Shown here piece by piece: positions 1 through 8,378 of a DNA stretch of 32,236 bases; positions within the stretch are counted from its first letter, which is position 1, and each line of letters opens with the position of its first letter. The position numbers and the translations under genes were made by a program. The notes beneath the pieces are model-generated. The model had not been told where the DNA came from, made no database searches, and saw only the letters and a list, made by a program, of their open reading frames with translations. Source of the DNA: Oscillatoriales cyanobacterium PMM_0008 (GTDB lineage: Bacteria; Cyanobacteriota; Cyanobacteriia; Cyanobacteriales; Aerosakkonemataceae); assembly GCA_949128025.1 (NCBI GenBank), contig CASBRD010000041.1, positions 1-32,236 of the forward strand. The letters run 5' to 3'.

Positions 1-32
1 CCGCTCTCCCGCTCTCTCGCTCTCCCGCTCGG
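1..32. repeat. CGCTCTCC-type short tandem repeat inside the M16 gene
   Basis: Units close to CGCTCTCC are repeated about four times at the window edge. They are read in frame on the minus strand as an Arg/Glu/Gly/Ser-rich stretch directly after the conserved segment ending in KLPN. The left end of the array is cut by the window. Confidence 0.7.
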
Positions 33-865
33 TTAGGAAGTTTGCCAAAGATTTCTGTCACCGCCTTGAGGGTGGGTTCGGTTTGGAAATCTCCCACAAC
101 GATCAAGGTGGCGTTATTAGGGCTGTAGTAGTTGTTGTAGTAACGCTGCACCTCCGTGACTGTAAACTTCTCCACATCTGCTTTGGTGCCGCCCACAGGC
201 AGACCGTAGGGCAGATTAGGGAAGACGGCTCGCATGACTGTTCGGTCTAGCCTATTTTGGGGAGAATTTTCGTAGCCCTGCAATTCGGAAATGACCACCC
301 GCTTTTCACTAGCGAGTTGATCTGCACCGATGAAGGCGTTTTCCATCCTGTCTGCTTCTAAAACCAGCATTGCTGGGAGTTTTTCCCGCTCCACTGTACC
401 AAAGTAGGCTGTTTCGTCGTAGCTGGTAAAAGCGTTCGAGTTGCTACCCAGGGCGCTGAAAAGCCGACCAAATTGAATCGGGCGATTCGTAGTGCCTTTG
501 AACATCATGTGTTCTAGCTGGTGTGCAATCCCATTTACTCCGGGTTCTTCGTTGCGCGACCCCACTTTATACCACGCCTGGACGGTTACTACGGGCGCGG
601 TATGCACTTCTTTTGTTAAAACGGTGAGTCCATTTTCTAGCACCGTTTTGCGAACGTTTTGGGTCAGGGAGAGGGATGTTTCATCTGCTGGCGTGACCGC
701 AGATGATTGGGAAATTGCGATCGCCTCCCCAATCTTGGGCATGGTAGCGACAGCTGGCTGAATGTTCGCAGTTTCGCCATAAAACAGCACCACATAGCTC
801 AAGCAGAGGCTAAACAGCAATGCGGGAATGCGGTATCGACGCCAACAAGTAGTTAAAAAGGACAT
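1..865 (-). CDS. M16 family zinc peptidase (insulinase/PqqL-like), partial: N-terminal part only
   Basis: The gene runs leftwards off the window, so only the first 288 codons are seen. Residues 11-40 form a hydrophobic signal peptide or membrane anchor, which points to export to periplasm or thylakoid lumen. The inverted zinc motif HxxEH is present as HQLEH (residues 115-119), and a further Glu follows in a VISELQ segment at the expected distance for the third ligand. The family cleaves peptides and cyanobacteria often carry it as adjacent pairs; a partner may lie outside the window. ATG at 865 is chosen because the signal peptide starts there. At the left edge the frame runs into a purine-rich tandem repeat encoding Arg/Glu/Gly/Ser-rich sequence, unusual in this family. 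The family call is firm; the substrate is unknown. Confidence 0.9.
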   Translation of the reverse strand, partial: MSFLTTCWRRYRIPALLFSLCLSYVVLFYGETANIQPAVATMPKIGEAIAISQSSAVTPADETSLSLTQNVRKTVLENGLTVLTKEVHTAPVVTVQAWYKVGSRNEEPGVNGIAHQLEHMMFKGTTNRPIQFGRLFSALGSNSNAFTSYDETAYFGTVEREKLPAMLVLEADRMENAFIGADQLASEKRVVISELQGYENSPQNRLDRTVMRAVFPNLPYGLPVGGTKADVEKFTVTEVQRYYNNYYSPNNATLIVVGDFQTEPTLKAVTEIFGKLPNRAGERESGRA

Positions 866-970
866 AAATCTTCTCGAAAGCAAGGCGTAAATTTAATCTT
901 GGTGAAATGAGCGCCCTGAATATACTCTAGTCTGCCACTAGAAACTTGCCGATCGACTATTTTAGTTTGA

Positions 971-1094
971 CAGGACTGACGCAAAATCACGAAAAATCAA
1001 GCATTGTAGGGGCGGGTTTTGTACTAGGGATATCTGTGAAATACTTAATTTATCGGCTAAACCCGCCCCTACGCCAATGGGTGCGTAAGTCCTG
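971..1094. repeat. MITE-like hairpin repeat with terminal inverted repeats
   Basis: The ends are imperfect inverted repeats: CAGGACTGACGCA at 971-983 and TGCGTAAGTCCTG at 1082-1094. A second, perfect 14-bp inverted repeat (GTAGGGGCGGGTTT, 1006-1019 and 1059-1072) lies inside. There is no coding capacity. The AGGACTTACGCA-type ends resemble non-autonomous elements common in cyanobacterial genomes. It lies between the divergent M16 start and the DUF4231 stop. Confidence 0.7.
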
Positions 1095-1124
1095 TTCGAG
1101 CTAAAAATGCGATCGCACTTTCCC

Positions 1125-1970
1125 CTACTTTGTCTCGGCAGATTGGACTGACTCGCTCTTGTCCTCCTTTGACTTGGTTTTCCCCGAATCTTCTACTTGC
1201 TTAAGATGAATGTTATTCACCTCAATAATAAAGTTTTCTATTGCCTGTTTGGCCTTTTTTTGACGTTCCGTTTCGTCGTCTACATCATAGCAACGATAAG
1301 GTTGAGTCACTCCTAATATGAATTTTTCCTCCTCTGCTTCTAATGATTCTACGCTTTTATTAGCAGCAATCCAATTTTCCTGAAAAGGAAAGGATGTCAC
1401 CACACTAGCCACTATAGATGCGATCGCAGGGAATATTACCGGCAGCCACTTGAACCACGAAATACCTATGTCCAACTTGTCTACTAAAACCAATATTGGT
1501 GTGATTCCCGAAAAAACAACGGTCGCCAGTTGCAAACTATAGTAAAAATTTCGGGAATTACTTCGAGTTGCTTTATAATCCTCTATCAACTCTTTGCAAT
1601 ACTGTAGAGCCTTTTCTCTTGCCGGATTTATCTGGTTGCTTTCTGAAAAATTATTATTACCCGATAGATAGCTATAGAGTTCGGCTTTCTTGGCAATCTC
1701 TGACTGATTTTCCACAAACCTAACGTTATTCGACAGTTGTCTATTCGTTAGAAAAACAAACAGCCAAATCGAAACAATAGCAGCTAACCAGATAACTTCA
1801 ACTGGATTCCCTGGCAAAAAAAAGTTAATGATGCCAGCACAAACAAACGCAGCCAGAAAGAAATACTCGACGCTTTTCAGGATTAACGACATATTTGGAC
1901 TCGATGTAGAGGATAATTTTTCTACAGGACTAGAAATCTCATCTTGGTTGGCCCGATCGGAATTAGTCAT
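1125..1970 (-). CDS. DUF4231-type membrane protein (SLATT-like 2TM topology)
   Basis: A 281-residue protein with four predicted membrane segments: a pair near residues 30-75 and a pair near 145-195. The second part fits DUF4231: a charged helix rich in Lys/Arg/Tyr (around residues 120-143), two hydrophobic helices, then a segment with FQENWIAANKSVESLEAEEE followed by a helical, charged tail. DUF4231 resembles the SLATT domains proposed as pore-forming effectors in nucleotide-triggered defence systems, but no sensor or nucleotidyltransferase gene is adjacent here, so a defence role is only a possibility. It stands alone, flanked by a MITE-like repeat and an AT-rich gap. Start ATG at 1970 has a weak purine-rich stretch upstream. 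Confidence 0.65.
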   Translation of the reverse strand: MTNSDRANQDEISSPVEKLSSTSSPNMSLILKSVEYFFLAAFVCAGIINFFLPGNPVEVIWLAAIVSIWLFVFLTNRQLSNNVRFVENQSEIAKKAELYSYLSGNNNFSESNQINPAREKALQYCKELIEDYKATRSNSRNFYYSLQLATVVFSGITPILVLVDKLDIGISWFKWLPVIFPAIASIVASVVTSFPFQENWIAANKSVESLEAEEEKFILGVTQPYRCYDVDDETERQKKAKQAIENFIIEVNNIHLKQVEDSGKTKSKEDKSESVQSAETK

Positions 1971-2063
1971 TTCAGAAGTACTCTCTGCTCCTAGCTAATT
2001 CGGTTATCGCGTAAAAGTATAGCATCTTAGGTTATCTTATAGTAAGAGATTTATTTGCTCTCT

Positions 2064-2507
2064 TCATTTGAGATTTCCGACGACGCGGAGGAATTCCAGA
2101 GGTAAGCCGTCGGTGTCAGCGATGAAAGCGACTTCGTAAATGCTAGAGCCAATTATTTGCTGAGTCGGTTCTAATAGCACCTTCAGCGGTTGGAATTGGT
2201 CTGGGTTTTCTGCCGACGCCGCAGCAAATCGTTCTTGCAGGGATGCTAACCAAGTGGGTAAATCATCAGTCGCGTTAGCGAGATCGAAAGATAAATGATA
2301 ATATCCGACATAATGTTCATCCCCAAAAGCATCGGGTGCAGGTTTTGGTTCGGGGATTTGGATCAATTCGATGCGTCCACCCAAACCTTCCATCCAGCAG
2401 GCGAGGGTGTATCCCGTAGTAAAGCGATCGCATACAGTAAATCCTAGCAGTTCGTAGAATGCGATCGCACGATGAATATTCGCAGTCCGGATCGAAGCGT
2501 GGTGCAT
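2064..2507 (-). CDS. VOC superfamily protein (glyoxalase/dioxygenase fold)
   Basis: The 147 residues cover two beta-alpha-beta-beta-beta units typical of the vicinal oxygen chelate fold. The first opens with the MHHASIRTANIHRAIAFYE-type start and includes RIELIQ; the second runs through YYHLSFDL and ends GLPLEFLRVV. His and Glu residues at the usual metal-ligand places are present, so it is probably metal-dependent; the substrate cannot be told. The ATG at 2507 lies one base from the edge of a dispersed repeat (2508-2637), so any promoter and ribosome site must lie in the repeat. No clear Shine-Dalgarno sequence is seen. Confidence 0.8.
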   Translation of the reverse strand: MHHASIRTANIHRAIAFYELLGFTVCDRFTTGYTLACWMEGLGGRIELIQIPEPKPAPDAFGDEHYVGYYHLSFDLANATDDLPTWLASLQERFAAASAENPDQFQPLKVLLEPTQQIIGSSIYEVAFIADTDGLPLEFLRVVGNLK

Positions 2508-2637
2508 AATATCATGTTCTTAAGCATCGGTTACCTAAAAAATTCGTGTGATTATTCCTATCTGCGTTCATCTGTCTTCATCTGCGGTAAAAATTTAACC
2601 AACGATGACAACAGACTAATGACCGATGACGATTATT
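2508..2637 (+). repeat. Dispersed ~125-bp repeat, copy 1 of 3
   Basis: This copy shares long near-identical tracts with 9709-9828 and 25651-25776, including TCTGCGTTCATCTGTCTTC and an AATTTAACCAACGAT-type tract, in the same orientation. All copies begin near AATATCAT. It fills the whole gap between the VOC start codon and the TIGR02652-like stop codon, and overlaps the last few bases of the latter. Confidence 0.85.
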
Positions 2638-3142
2638 CAAACAATCGGAAATAAGGATATCGAACGGGTACACCGGGCTCTTTTTCTAGGTCAAAATTAA
2701 TTACCTCCCAACACGGTTCATCTTCCGCGTCAGGACTAAAATCAACCGGCAAACCGTAAAGTCGAGGACGACCCGACTCCGACTTATCCCGCCAAGGTGT
2801 GCTGCGTTCCAAGTAACCGCTAATCAAATCTTGATAGCGTCGCGCCACAATCACCCTTGTGGCGCGGTAACCTTGAGTGTAAAGTCGGTCTAGAGCCTCG
2901 TGAATTTCAAAGCGAATCCCATCCGGATGGGTGTGCTGCCGATACCATTCATTATTCCACAGCCGCCATTGCCGACCAGACTGGAGATGGATGAGTTCAC
3001 CCGTTTTTGGATTGGACTCAAAGGCACCATGACGCGGACATAAATAAGTATCCGTCAGCGTCAGCGCCGGAATCGTTTGGCGACAGTGGGGACACTGAAT
3101 CTCCGGGCCAAATATTGGGTATTGCAAGCCTGGATTCATCAT
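2633..3142 (-). CDS. TIGR02652-like conserved cyanobacterial protein
   Basis: A 169-residue soluble protein. An N-terminal zinc-ribbon-like part has CPHC (residues 18-21) and a second Cys/His cluster (CPRHG, about residue 35). The rest is rich in aromatic residues and Arg and ends GVPVRYPYFRLFE. I recognise the pattern from a small family found only in cyanobacteria; no function is known. Two adjacent Met codons begin the frame (3142 and 3139) and the second may be the real start. The stop codon lies at the boundary of dispersed repeat copy 1, yet the C-terminus looks complete. Confidence 0.75.
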   Translation of the reverse strand: MMNPGLQYPIFGPEIQCPHCRQTIPALTLTDTYLCPRHGAFESNPKTGELIHLQSGRQWRLWNNEWYRQHTHPDGIRFEIHEALDRLYTQGYRATRVIVARRYQDLISGYLERSTPWRDKSESGRPRLYGLPVDFSPDAEDEPCWEVINFDLEKEPGVPVRYPYFRLFE

Positions 3143-3282
3143 GAAGTGCGTGTTGCATAGCTGAAAGTTTCCCAGTTCCCTGGGTACATCTTGTGAAAGC
3201 TTAACATTTTTGCCACCTAAAGAAACGCGATCGCAGAAGAGCCGATACTATACTAATAAACGTAAACAATCTGAGTAAACAG

Positions 3283-3819
3283 TTGTCTTCTCCCTATTGG
3301 CCGAGCGTCGATGTATCTCAAGCTGCCTTTATCGCCCCAAATGCCATTGTCATGGGTTGGGTGAAGATAGCAGCAGGAGTCAGCATCTGGTACGGCGCTG
3401 TAGTGCGCGGAGATGTAGAGCGAATTGAGATCGGAGAATGCACTAATATCCAAGATGGGGCGATTTTGCACGGCGATCCCGGCAAGCCTACCATTTTGTC
3501 AGATTTTGTGACGATCGGACATCGAGCTGTAGTTCATTCAGCTTATATTGAACGAGGTAGCCTCATCGGCATTGGTGCAGTCGTGCTAGACGGAGTGCGA
3601 GTCGGACAAGGTGCAATTATTGGCGCTGGTTCCGTAGTAACGAAGGATGTGCCGCCAAAGTCCCTGGTTGTCGGTGTTCCTGCCAAAAAGTTGCGCGATA
3701 TCTCTGACGCTGAAGCTGCTGAACTAATCGAACACGCCCAGCGTTATGAGAAGCTGGCCCTAGTTCACGCTGGCAAAGGGACCGATCTGGGTTTCGCTGG
3801 CGCAGATCGATCGCCCTAA
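3283..3819 (+). CDS. Gamma carbonic anhydrase family protein (left-handed beta helix)
   Basis: The 178 residues show hexapeptide repeats of the left-handed beta-helix type from about residue 12 to 125, then a C-terminal helix. Three His residues match the zinc ligands of the family: His63 (ILHGDP), His80 and His85 (IGHRAVVH). Members trimerise, with zinc at the subunit interface; some hydrate CO2, while others (PaaY, CaiE types) do not show it. It is a stand-alone protein, without the Rubisco-like repeats of CcmM. No ATG is available; TTG at 3283 fits the family N-terminus, with no strong ribosome site upstream. Confidence 0.85.
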   Translation: MSSPYWPSVDVSQAAFIAPNAIVMGWVKIAAGVSIWYGAVVRGDVERIEIGECTNIQDGAILHGDPGKPTILSDFVTIGHRAVVHSAYIERGSLIGIGAVVLDGVRVGQGAIIGAGSVVTKDVPPKSLVVGVPAKKLRDISDAEAAELIEHAQRYEKLALVHAGKGTDLGFAGADRSP

Positions 3820-3900
3820 AAACTCCCAAGGGACTGGAAATTTAGCCAACTTCATCGCAAAATATAAGCAAGATGAGAATACTTTATAAATCTTTAACCG

Positions 3901-3909
3901 GGAGGAATT
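3901..3909 (+). promoter_or_regulatory. Strong Shine-Dalgarno of psbY
   Basis: GGAGGAATT lies just before the psbY ATG at 3914 and fixes the start of this very short gene. Confidence 0.75.
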
Positions 3910-3913
3910 AGAC

Positions 3914-4033
3914 ATGGATTGGCGTTTGATAGTCGTTTTGCTACCACTGCTCCTAGCAGGTGGTTGGGCCTTTTACAACGTCGGCAAGCTTGCCATAGCA
4001 CAAGCTCAAGCATTTTTCAACAAGCAAGCTTAA
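3914..4033 (+). CDS. psbY: Photosystem II protein Y (PsbY)
   Basis: A 39-residue protein starting MDWRLIVVLLPLLLAGGW, with one hydrophobic helix (about residues 5-25) and a short amphipathic Ala/Gln/Lys tail. This is the typical cyanobacterial PsbY pattern: MDWR start, LLAGGWA within the helix, and usual length of 36-42 residues. PsbY is a single-helix peripheral subunit near cytochrome b559 in the thylakoid membrane. A strong ribosome site precedes it and a terminator-like hairpin lies about 110 bp downstream, so it is probably monocistronic. Confidence 0.93.
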   Translation: MDWRLIVVLLPLLLAGGWAFYNVGKLAIAQAQAFFNKQA

Positions 4034-4145
4034 TCTAGGCGGATCTCCCCTACTTGTGGATTGGGTATGGGAAATGCCCGCGATCGCAAGCATTTGAGCA
4101 AATTAATCGGTTTTACTTATCACCCTAAGTACAGGAGAACCCTAC

Positions 4146-4187
4146 AAAACCGACTGTCTTCTACTTCTAGGACAGTCGGTTTTATTA
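4146..4187 (+). terminator. Rho-independent terminator downstream of psbY
   Basis: A 13-bp perfect stem (AAAACCGACTGTC at 4146-4158, GACAGTCGGTTTT at 4171-4183) with a 12-base loop, ending in a T-rich run. It is the only strong terminator after psbY. The roughly 110 nt between stop and hairpin could be a 3' UTR or a small RNA. Confidence 0.8.
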
Positions 4188-4547
4188 TAGCAACCGCCAA
4201 GGCGGTTAGGACATTCTCAATTCCACCAAACCCTTGATTCTAAGCTGCTACGCAGCTAAATTTTACAGTCCATTTAATGAAATTCTTGTGGGATGGGCGT
4301 CTCGCCCGTCCCTAACTACAATTTAGATGCGCGACAGCTTAAACCGTCTCTACAATATTTAGGCGTAACCAGAATAGCCGGAAATCAACCAAAATGAATA
4401 CGACAAATGAAGTACATAATGCTCTTTGATACTGCTTTAGAGCGAGATATTAGCTGCAATAACTTATGAAATTTTACTTCGCAAGAAGGATGCTTTATCT
4501 TTATGTATTTTACAACATTAAGTGTAACGAACCACCGAATTTATACT
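4188..4547. other. Non-coding stretch with small palindromes
   Basis: No credible gene is seen. It holds three small palindromes: AACCGCCAAGGCGGTT (4192-4207), an AGCTGCTACGCAGCT-type palindrome near 4243-4257, and GGGATGGGCG/CGCCCGTCCC (4290-4312). These are of a kind scattered through cyanobacterial intergenic DNA. The remainder is AT-rich and may hold the promoter of the next gene. Confidence 0.5.
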
Positions 4548-4569
4548 CACGCAAAATTTCTTTTGCGTG
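4548..4569 (+). promoter_or_regulatory. Hairpin in the leader of the 98-residue-module protein
   Basis: A 9-bp perfect stem, CACGCAAAA and TTTTGCGTG, with a 4-base loop lies 27 bases before the chosen ATG at 4597. It is not followed by a T run, so it is not an obvious terminator. It may shape the 5' UTR; that role is inference. Confidence 0.4.
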
Positions 4570-4596
4570 GGATTAAGCTTTGATGAGGAAAATATC

Positions 4597-7500
4597 ATGT
4601 TTCCAAATGCGGGAATTGTACTGGGATTGGGTAGAAACCCCTTCTGGATAGCCCAAATTCCAGAAAACGAAAATCTCACACTTATCTTTTCAGGGCCTCA
4701 CTTTTTTGTAGCATTGATCGCAGGCGTGCTAATGGCATTCGCCTTCCAATTTTTGTTAACAAACTTAGCCCTTGCCGCCAAGATTTCAGACCGGGATGAC
4801 GTAATAGAATTGGATGCTGATGAGGAAGAAAGCTGGGGCAATAAATTTCGCAATATTGAGGGAAAGGTAGGCGCTTGGGCGTTATTAAGTGTCAATATTG
4901 CCCTATTCATCGCTTGTTTTCTAGCAGTGAAATTGAGCCTGATCAACAGCGTAACTGTAGGGGCAATAATTGGCGTAACGATCTGGTCAGCGTACTTCTT
5001 ACTACTAATTTGGACGAGTTCTAATGCAGTAAGTTCGTTGATTGGTTCCGCCGTGAAGACGGCTACTTCAGGCGCTCAAGGAGTTATGGGTATAGCAACC
5101 GCAGCTGTTGGCGGAAATATTGCCAACAAGCAGATTGTTAATACCGTAGAAGCATCTGTAGCCGCTGTTCGCCGTGAATTATCCTCTGCTATAGACCCCA
5201 GCAGTATGCGGGAAACAATAGAGGATTATTTGAGCGATTTGCAACTACCGAAGCTAGATTTTAAATCGATTCGCGGTGATTTGGAAAAGTTACTCAGTGA
5301 TGTCGATGTAAAATCTCTAGGTGACAGTGATGTTCTCAAAAATGTCAATCGCCAAACTTTTGTCGATTTAGTTAGCAGTCGCACCGATTTCTCCAAAAAA
5401 GATATCGATCGCGTAGCAGATCAGCTAGAATCTGTTTGGCAGCAAGTCTTGGGTCGGCAACAGCAGAAAGATCCGCAAGCTGAATTAGTGAATTTTATCA
5501 AATCTGCCGCTCCAGAAGATTTGAAGTCTGAGGATCTTAGCGCTAAGTTTGCTCAAGCGATCGGCAACGGACAGGATAAGAAACAGTCTAGCAACGGCGT
5601 GATGAATCGAGCCCTACAAGCTGGTGTTGGTGCAGCGATGACGGCTGTTTTGGAGAGAGTAGACCTCTCCGATGCAGATGTGGAAAAAATTTCCTCTCAG
5701 TTCCAAAAACTGACAGAGCAAACAACTCAAAAAGCGCAAGAACTTGGCAGTAAGGTAAAAGAAAATCTGCCTTCGTTTCAGTTTAATCCGATTCTGGGAG
5801 ATGTAGAAAACTACATTCTCAATTCCCAACCTTGGCACCTGAATCGAGAAACTATCAAGCAGGAATTTCAAGAAGTTATCCATGACCTTGAAGCTGCACC
5901 GGGATTAGTTCGTCGCCAATTGGAACAACTGAATCGGGATAACTTTGTGCAATTCCTGAATCAGCGCGGCGATTTCGATGCCGATAGGGTAAATGAAATT
6001 GCCGACCAGTTAGAAGAGATTCGGACAGAAGTTTTGAATACCGTTCAAACTGGTGAGTCTGAAGAACAAGATCGAGACTTCCGCAGTCGCATTGAAAATT
6101 ATCTGCGATCGACTGGAAAAGAAGAGCTGAATCCAGAAGGGATCGAACGGGATTTTGCAGCACTTCTGTCAGATTCAGATGCTGGATTTGAGGCGTTGCA
6201 ATCTCGCCTCGGTAAGTTCGATCGCGATACGTTAGTGCAATTACTCGGACAGCGAGAAGATTTTAGTCAGGAGGATGCGGATCGACTGATCGGTAAGTTG
6301 GAGGAAACGCGCGATCGCGTTCTCTCACAAGCGCAAGAATTGCAAGAACAAGCGAAATCCAAAGCACAAGAATTTCGGCAAAAAGTCGAATCTTATTTGC
6401 GGGATACCAATAAGGAAGAATTGAATCCCGAAGGGATAACGCGAGATTTCCAAACTCTCCTAGACGATCCGCAAGCAGGATTATCAGCGCTACGGGAACG
6501 GTTTTCTCAATTCGATCGCGATACTTTAGTTCAGCTGCTCACAGCACGGGGAGATCTCAGCGAAGAACAAATCAATCAGAACATTGATCAAATTCAATCG
6601 GTACGCGATAATATCTTGCAAGCACCGCGCAACGCTGCGGATAAAGCTAAAGAGCAGTACGACCAAGTTACGACCAAAATCGCTGATTATCTGCGAAACA
6701 CTAACTTGGAAGAATTAAATCCAGAAGGGATTGAGCAAGATTTCGCTAAACTTTTCGATCATCCTAAAGAAGGCGCTTTGGCGTTACGAGACAGACTTTC
6801 CCAGGTCGATCGGGAAACATTGGTGAAATTGCTGAGTCAGCGGGAAGACTTGAACGAAGAACAGGTTAATCAGCTCGTCGATCGAGTCCAAGAAAGCATT
6901 AGCAGCATTGTCAAAGCACCCCGCCAGCTAGCATCTCGCGCCAAAGATAAGATGCAAGATTTCCAAGGAAGTCTGGAAAATTATCTGCGGAATACCAACA
7001 AGGAAGAACTCAGTCCTGAAGGCATTAAGCGAGATCTGCAATTGGTGTTCCGCGATCCGAAAGCGGGGATAGGGAGTATAGGCGATCGCCTCAAGGAGTT
7101 CGATCGCTCTACCTTTGTGGCGCTGCTATCTCAGCGTGAGGATATCTCAGAGGAAGAAGCGAATCAGATTGCCGATCGAATCGTATCTGTGCGCGACCAA
7201 TTTGTCAAACAAATTGAGAATGTCCAGGGTAAAATCGAATCGGCTCTTGATGGTATTTTTGTCCGAATTCGCGATTACCTGAATTCGCTCGATCGGCCCG
7301 AACTCAACTACGAAGGCATCAAGCGCGATTTCCGCAAAGTATTTGACGATCCGCAAGCGGGATTTGATGCAGTAAAAGAGCGTTTGACTCACTTCGATCG
7401 CGATACCTTAGTCGCCATCATCAGTTCCCGCGAGGATGTTTCTGAAGCTGATGCTAATCGCATTATCGACCAGATTGAGTCTGCACGCGATAGTGTCCTG

Positions 7501-7698
7501 AAACGAGGCGAACGCCTGCAAGAGCAAGCTAAGAAACGCTTTGAAGATATCAAGGAGAAAGCCAAGAAGCAAGGGGAAGAAACCCGGAAAGCCGCCGCTA
7601 CTGCTGCTTGGTGGCTATTTGGTACGGCTGTTACTTCTGTTGCGGCTTCTGCGTTGGCGGGAGCAATAGCGGTAGGTGGTTTAAACTTTTTTGGTTAA
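4597..7698 (+). CDS. Large membrane protein with 98-residue tandem modules, function unknown
   Basis: 1033 residues from ATG 4597, which has GAGG about 10 bases upstream; a GTG at 4567 in frame lacks such a site. Three hydrophobic segments occupy about residues 30-60, 90-115 and 120-145, and a last one lies at the C-terminus after WWLFGTA. Between them are about eight modules of the form YLRNTNKEELNPEGI...DP.AG...DRDTLVQLL..REDLSEE, joined by charged, Ala/Gln/Lys-rich helical linkers. The module starts at nt 6091, 6385, 6679, 6973 and 7267 are exactly 294 bases apart; earlier ones (about 5218, 5485, 5803) are more diverged. Both ends appear membrane-anchored, with a long helical part between. 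I do not recognise a catalytic motif; a structural or membrane-organising role is only a guess. A terminator follows. Confidence 0.85.
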   Translation: MFPNAGIVLGLGRNPFWIAQIPENENLTLIFSGPHFFVALIAGVLMAFAFQFLLTNLALAAKISDRDDVIELDADEEESWGNKFRNIEGKVGAWALLSVNIALFIACFLAVKLSLINSVTVGAIIGVTIWSAYFLLLIWTSSNAVSSLIGSAVKTATSGAQGVMGIATAAVGGNIANKQIVNTVEASVAAVRRELSSAIDPSSMRETIEDYLSDLQLPKLDFKSIRGDLEKLLSDVDVKSLGDSDVLKNVNRQTFVDLVSSRTDFSKKDIDRVADQLESVWQQVLGRQQQKDPQAELVNFIKSAAPEDLKSEDLSAKFAQAIGNGQDKKQSSNGVMNRALQAGVGAAMTAVLERVDLSDADVEKISSQFQKLTEQTTQKAQELGSKVKENLPSFQFNPILGDVENYILNSQPWHLNRETIKQEFQEVIHDLEAAPGLVRRQLEQLNRDNFVQFLNQRGDFDADRVNEIADQLEEIRTEVLNTVQTGESEEQDRDFRSRIENYLRSTGKEELNPEGIERDFAALLSDSDAGFEALQSRLGKFDRDTLVQLLGQREDFSQEDADRLIGKLEETRDRVLSQAQELQEQAKSKAQEFRQKVESYLRDTNKEELNPEGITRDFQTLLDDPQAGLSALRERFSQFDRDTLVQLLTARGDLSEEQINQNIDQIQSVRDNILQAPRNAADKAKEQYDQVTTKIADYLRNTNLEELNPEGIEQDFAKLFDHPKEGALALRDRLSQVDRETLVKLLSQREDLNEEQVNQLVDRVQESISSIVKAPRQLASRAKDKMQDFQGSLENYLRNTNKEELSPEGIKRDLQLVFRDPKAGIGSIGDRLKEFDRSTFVALLSQREDISEEEANQIADRIVSVRDQFVKQIENVQGKIESALDGIFVRIRDYLNSLDRPELNYEGIKRDFRKVFDDPQAGFDAVKERLTHFDRDTLVAIISSREDVSEADANRIIDQIESARDSVLKRGERLQEQAKKRFEDIKEKAKKQGEETRKAAATAAWWLFGTAVTSVAASALAGAIAVGGLNFFG
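6091..7560 (+). repeat. Five tandem 294-bp coding repeats
   Basis: The IxxYLRxTNKEELNPEGI block recurs at 6091, 6385, 6679, 6973 and 7267 with no length variation. The protein repeats are clearly similar but the DNA has diverged, so duplication is old and the 98-residue length is probably under constraint. Confidence 0.85.
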
Positions 7699-7720
7699 AG
7701 GTTTAACTGACATTTAATTA

Positions 7721-7758
7721 AAAGTAGGCTGGCGTAAAGCTAGCCTACTTTTTTTTTA
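7721..7758 (+). terminator. Rho-independent terminator
   Basis: The stem AAGTAGGCT (7722-7730) pairs with AGCCTACTT, followed by a run of T. It ends the 98-residue-module gene. The A-rich left arm means it could also act for the minus-strand DUF29-like gene that converges on it. Confidence 0.8.
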
Positions 7759-7807
7759 GCTCTTTCGGAGTTGGTATAAGCCCTAATTCTGTATCATTCC
7801 TCAAACT

Positions 7808-8329
7808 CTATCTTTGTCTCCCTCCCTTCCAATCTTCGCCCCCCGGCAACTGAGTTAAATAATCATTTACTACTGTGGGTAACTCCTTTTTCGAGTGGGT
7901 GTAACTCAGATTTAGCAAACTATGGGCTATCTGAATTACGCGATCTCTATCCACCATCTCGGCAATTTTAAATGGCGTGTAAGCACCCTCAAACACTTCC
8001 ACACTTGCATCGCTAATAGCCTGCTCCAGTGCATCTTCCAACATTGGCTCCCATTCATCCTGGTTCACATAATAAGCAGTTCTATTATCTTGGAGATTCA
8101 CTTTCTTAATTTCGACAAGGGAACCTCGAATAGAAGCAGCCCATGAGTTCGTCAAGCGTTGCTCAAGTTGGTTTTTAATAATGTGAATCAACATCCTGAC
8201 TAAGAACGATTCAATAGCGTCTAGTTTGGCCTGTCTGCTCATGCCATCCAATTGCTCCAGTAGTGCCAAAGCATCGGTATATCGTCCCTCTAAAATACTA
8301 GCTCTTAAATCTGATAGTTCCTGAATCAT
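7808..8329 (-). CDS. DUF29-like protein
   Basis: A 173-residue, mostly helical, acidic protein. The opening ILEGRYTDALALLEQLDGMS and the following helix with NQLEQRLTNSWAASI resemble DUF29 proteins, which are numerous in cyanobacteria and have no known biochemical function; some occur near mobile or toxin-antitoxin-like loci. There are no membrane segments. It is divergently arranged with folC (49-bp gap) and convergent with the large membrane protein. ATG at 8329 is the natural start. Confidence 0.6.
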   Translation of the reverse strand: MIQELSDLRASILEGRYTDALALLEQLDGMSRQAKLDAIESFLVRMLIHIIKNQLEQRLTNSWAASIRGSLVEIKKVNLQDNRTAYYVNQDEWEPMLEDALEQAISDASVEVFEGAYTPFKIAEMVDRDRVIQIAHSLLNLSYTHSKKELPTVVNDYLTQLPGGEDWKGGRQR

Positions 8330-8378
8330 AATCGGTGCTGCCTTTACATCAATCTGTTTTTATATTAATCTAAATAAT

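Noticed and set aside
492-761. 89-codon plus-strand open frame
   Set aside because: It lies opposite the M16 protease start region, whose zinc motif and signal peptide are clear.
3617-3829. Minus-strand open frame opposite the gamma carbonic anhydrase-like gene
   Set aside because: Arg/Gln-rich shadow of a clear gene, without a ribosome site.
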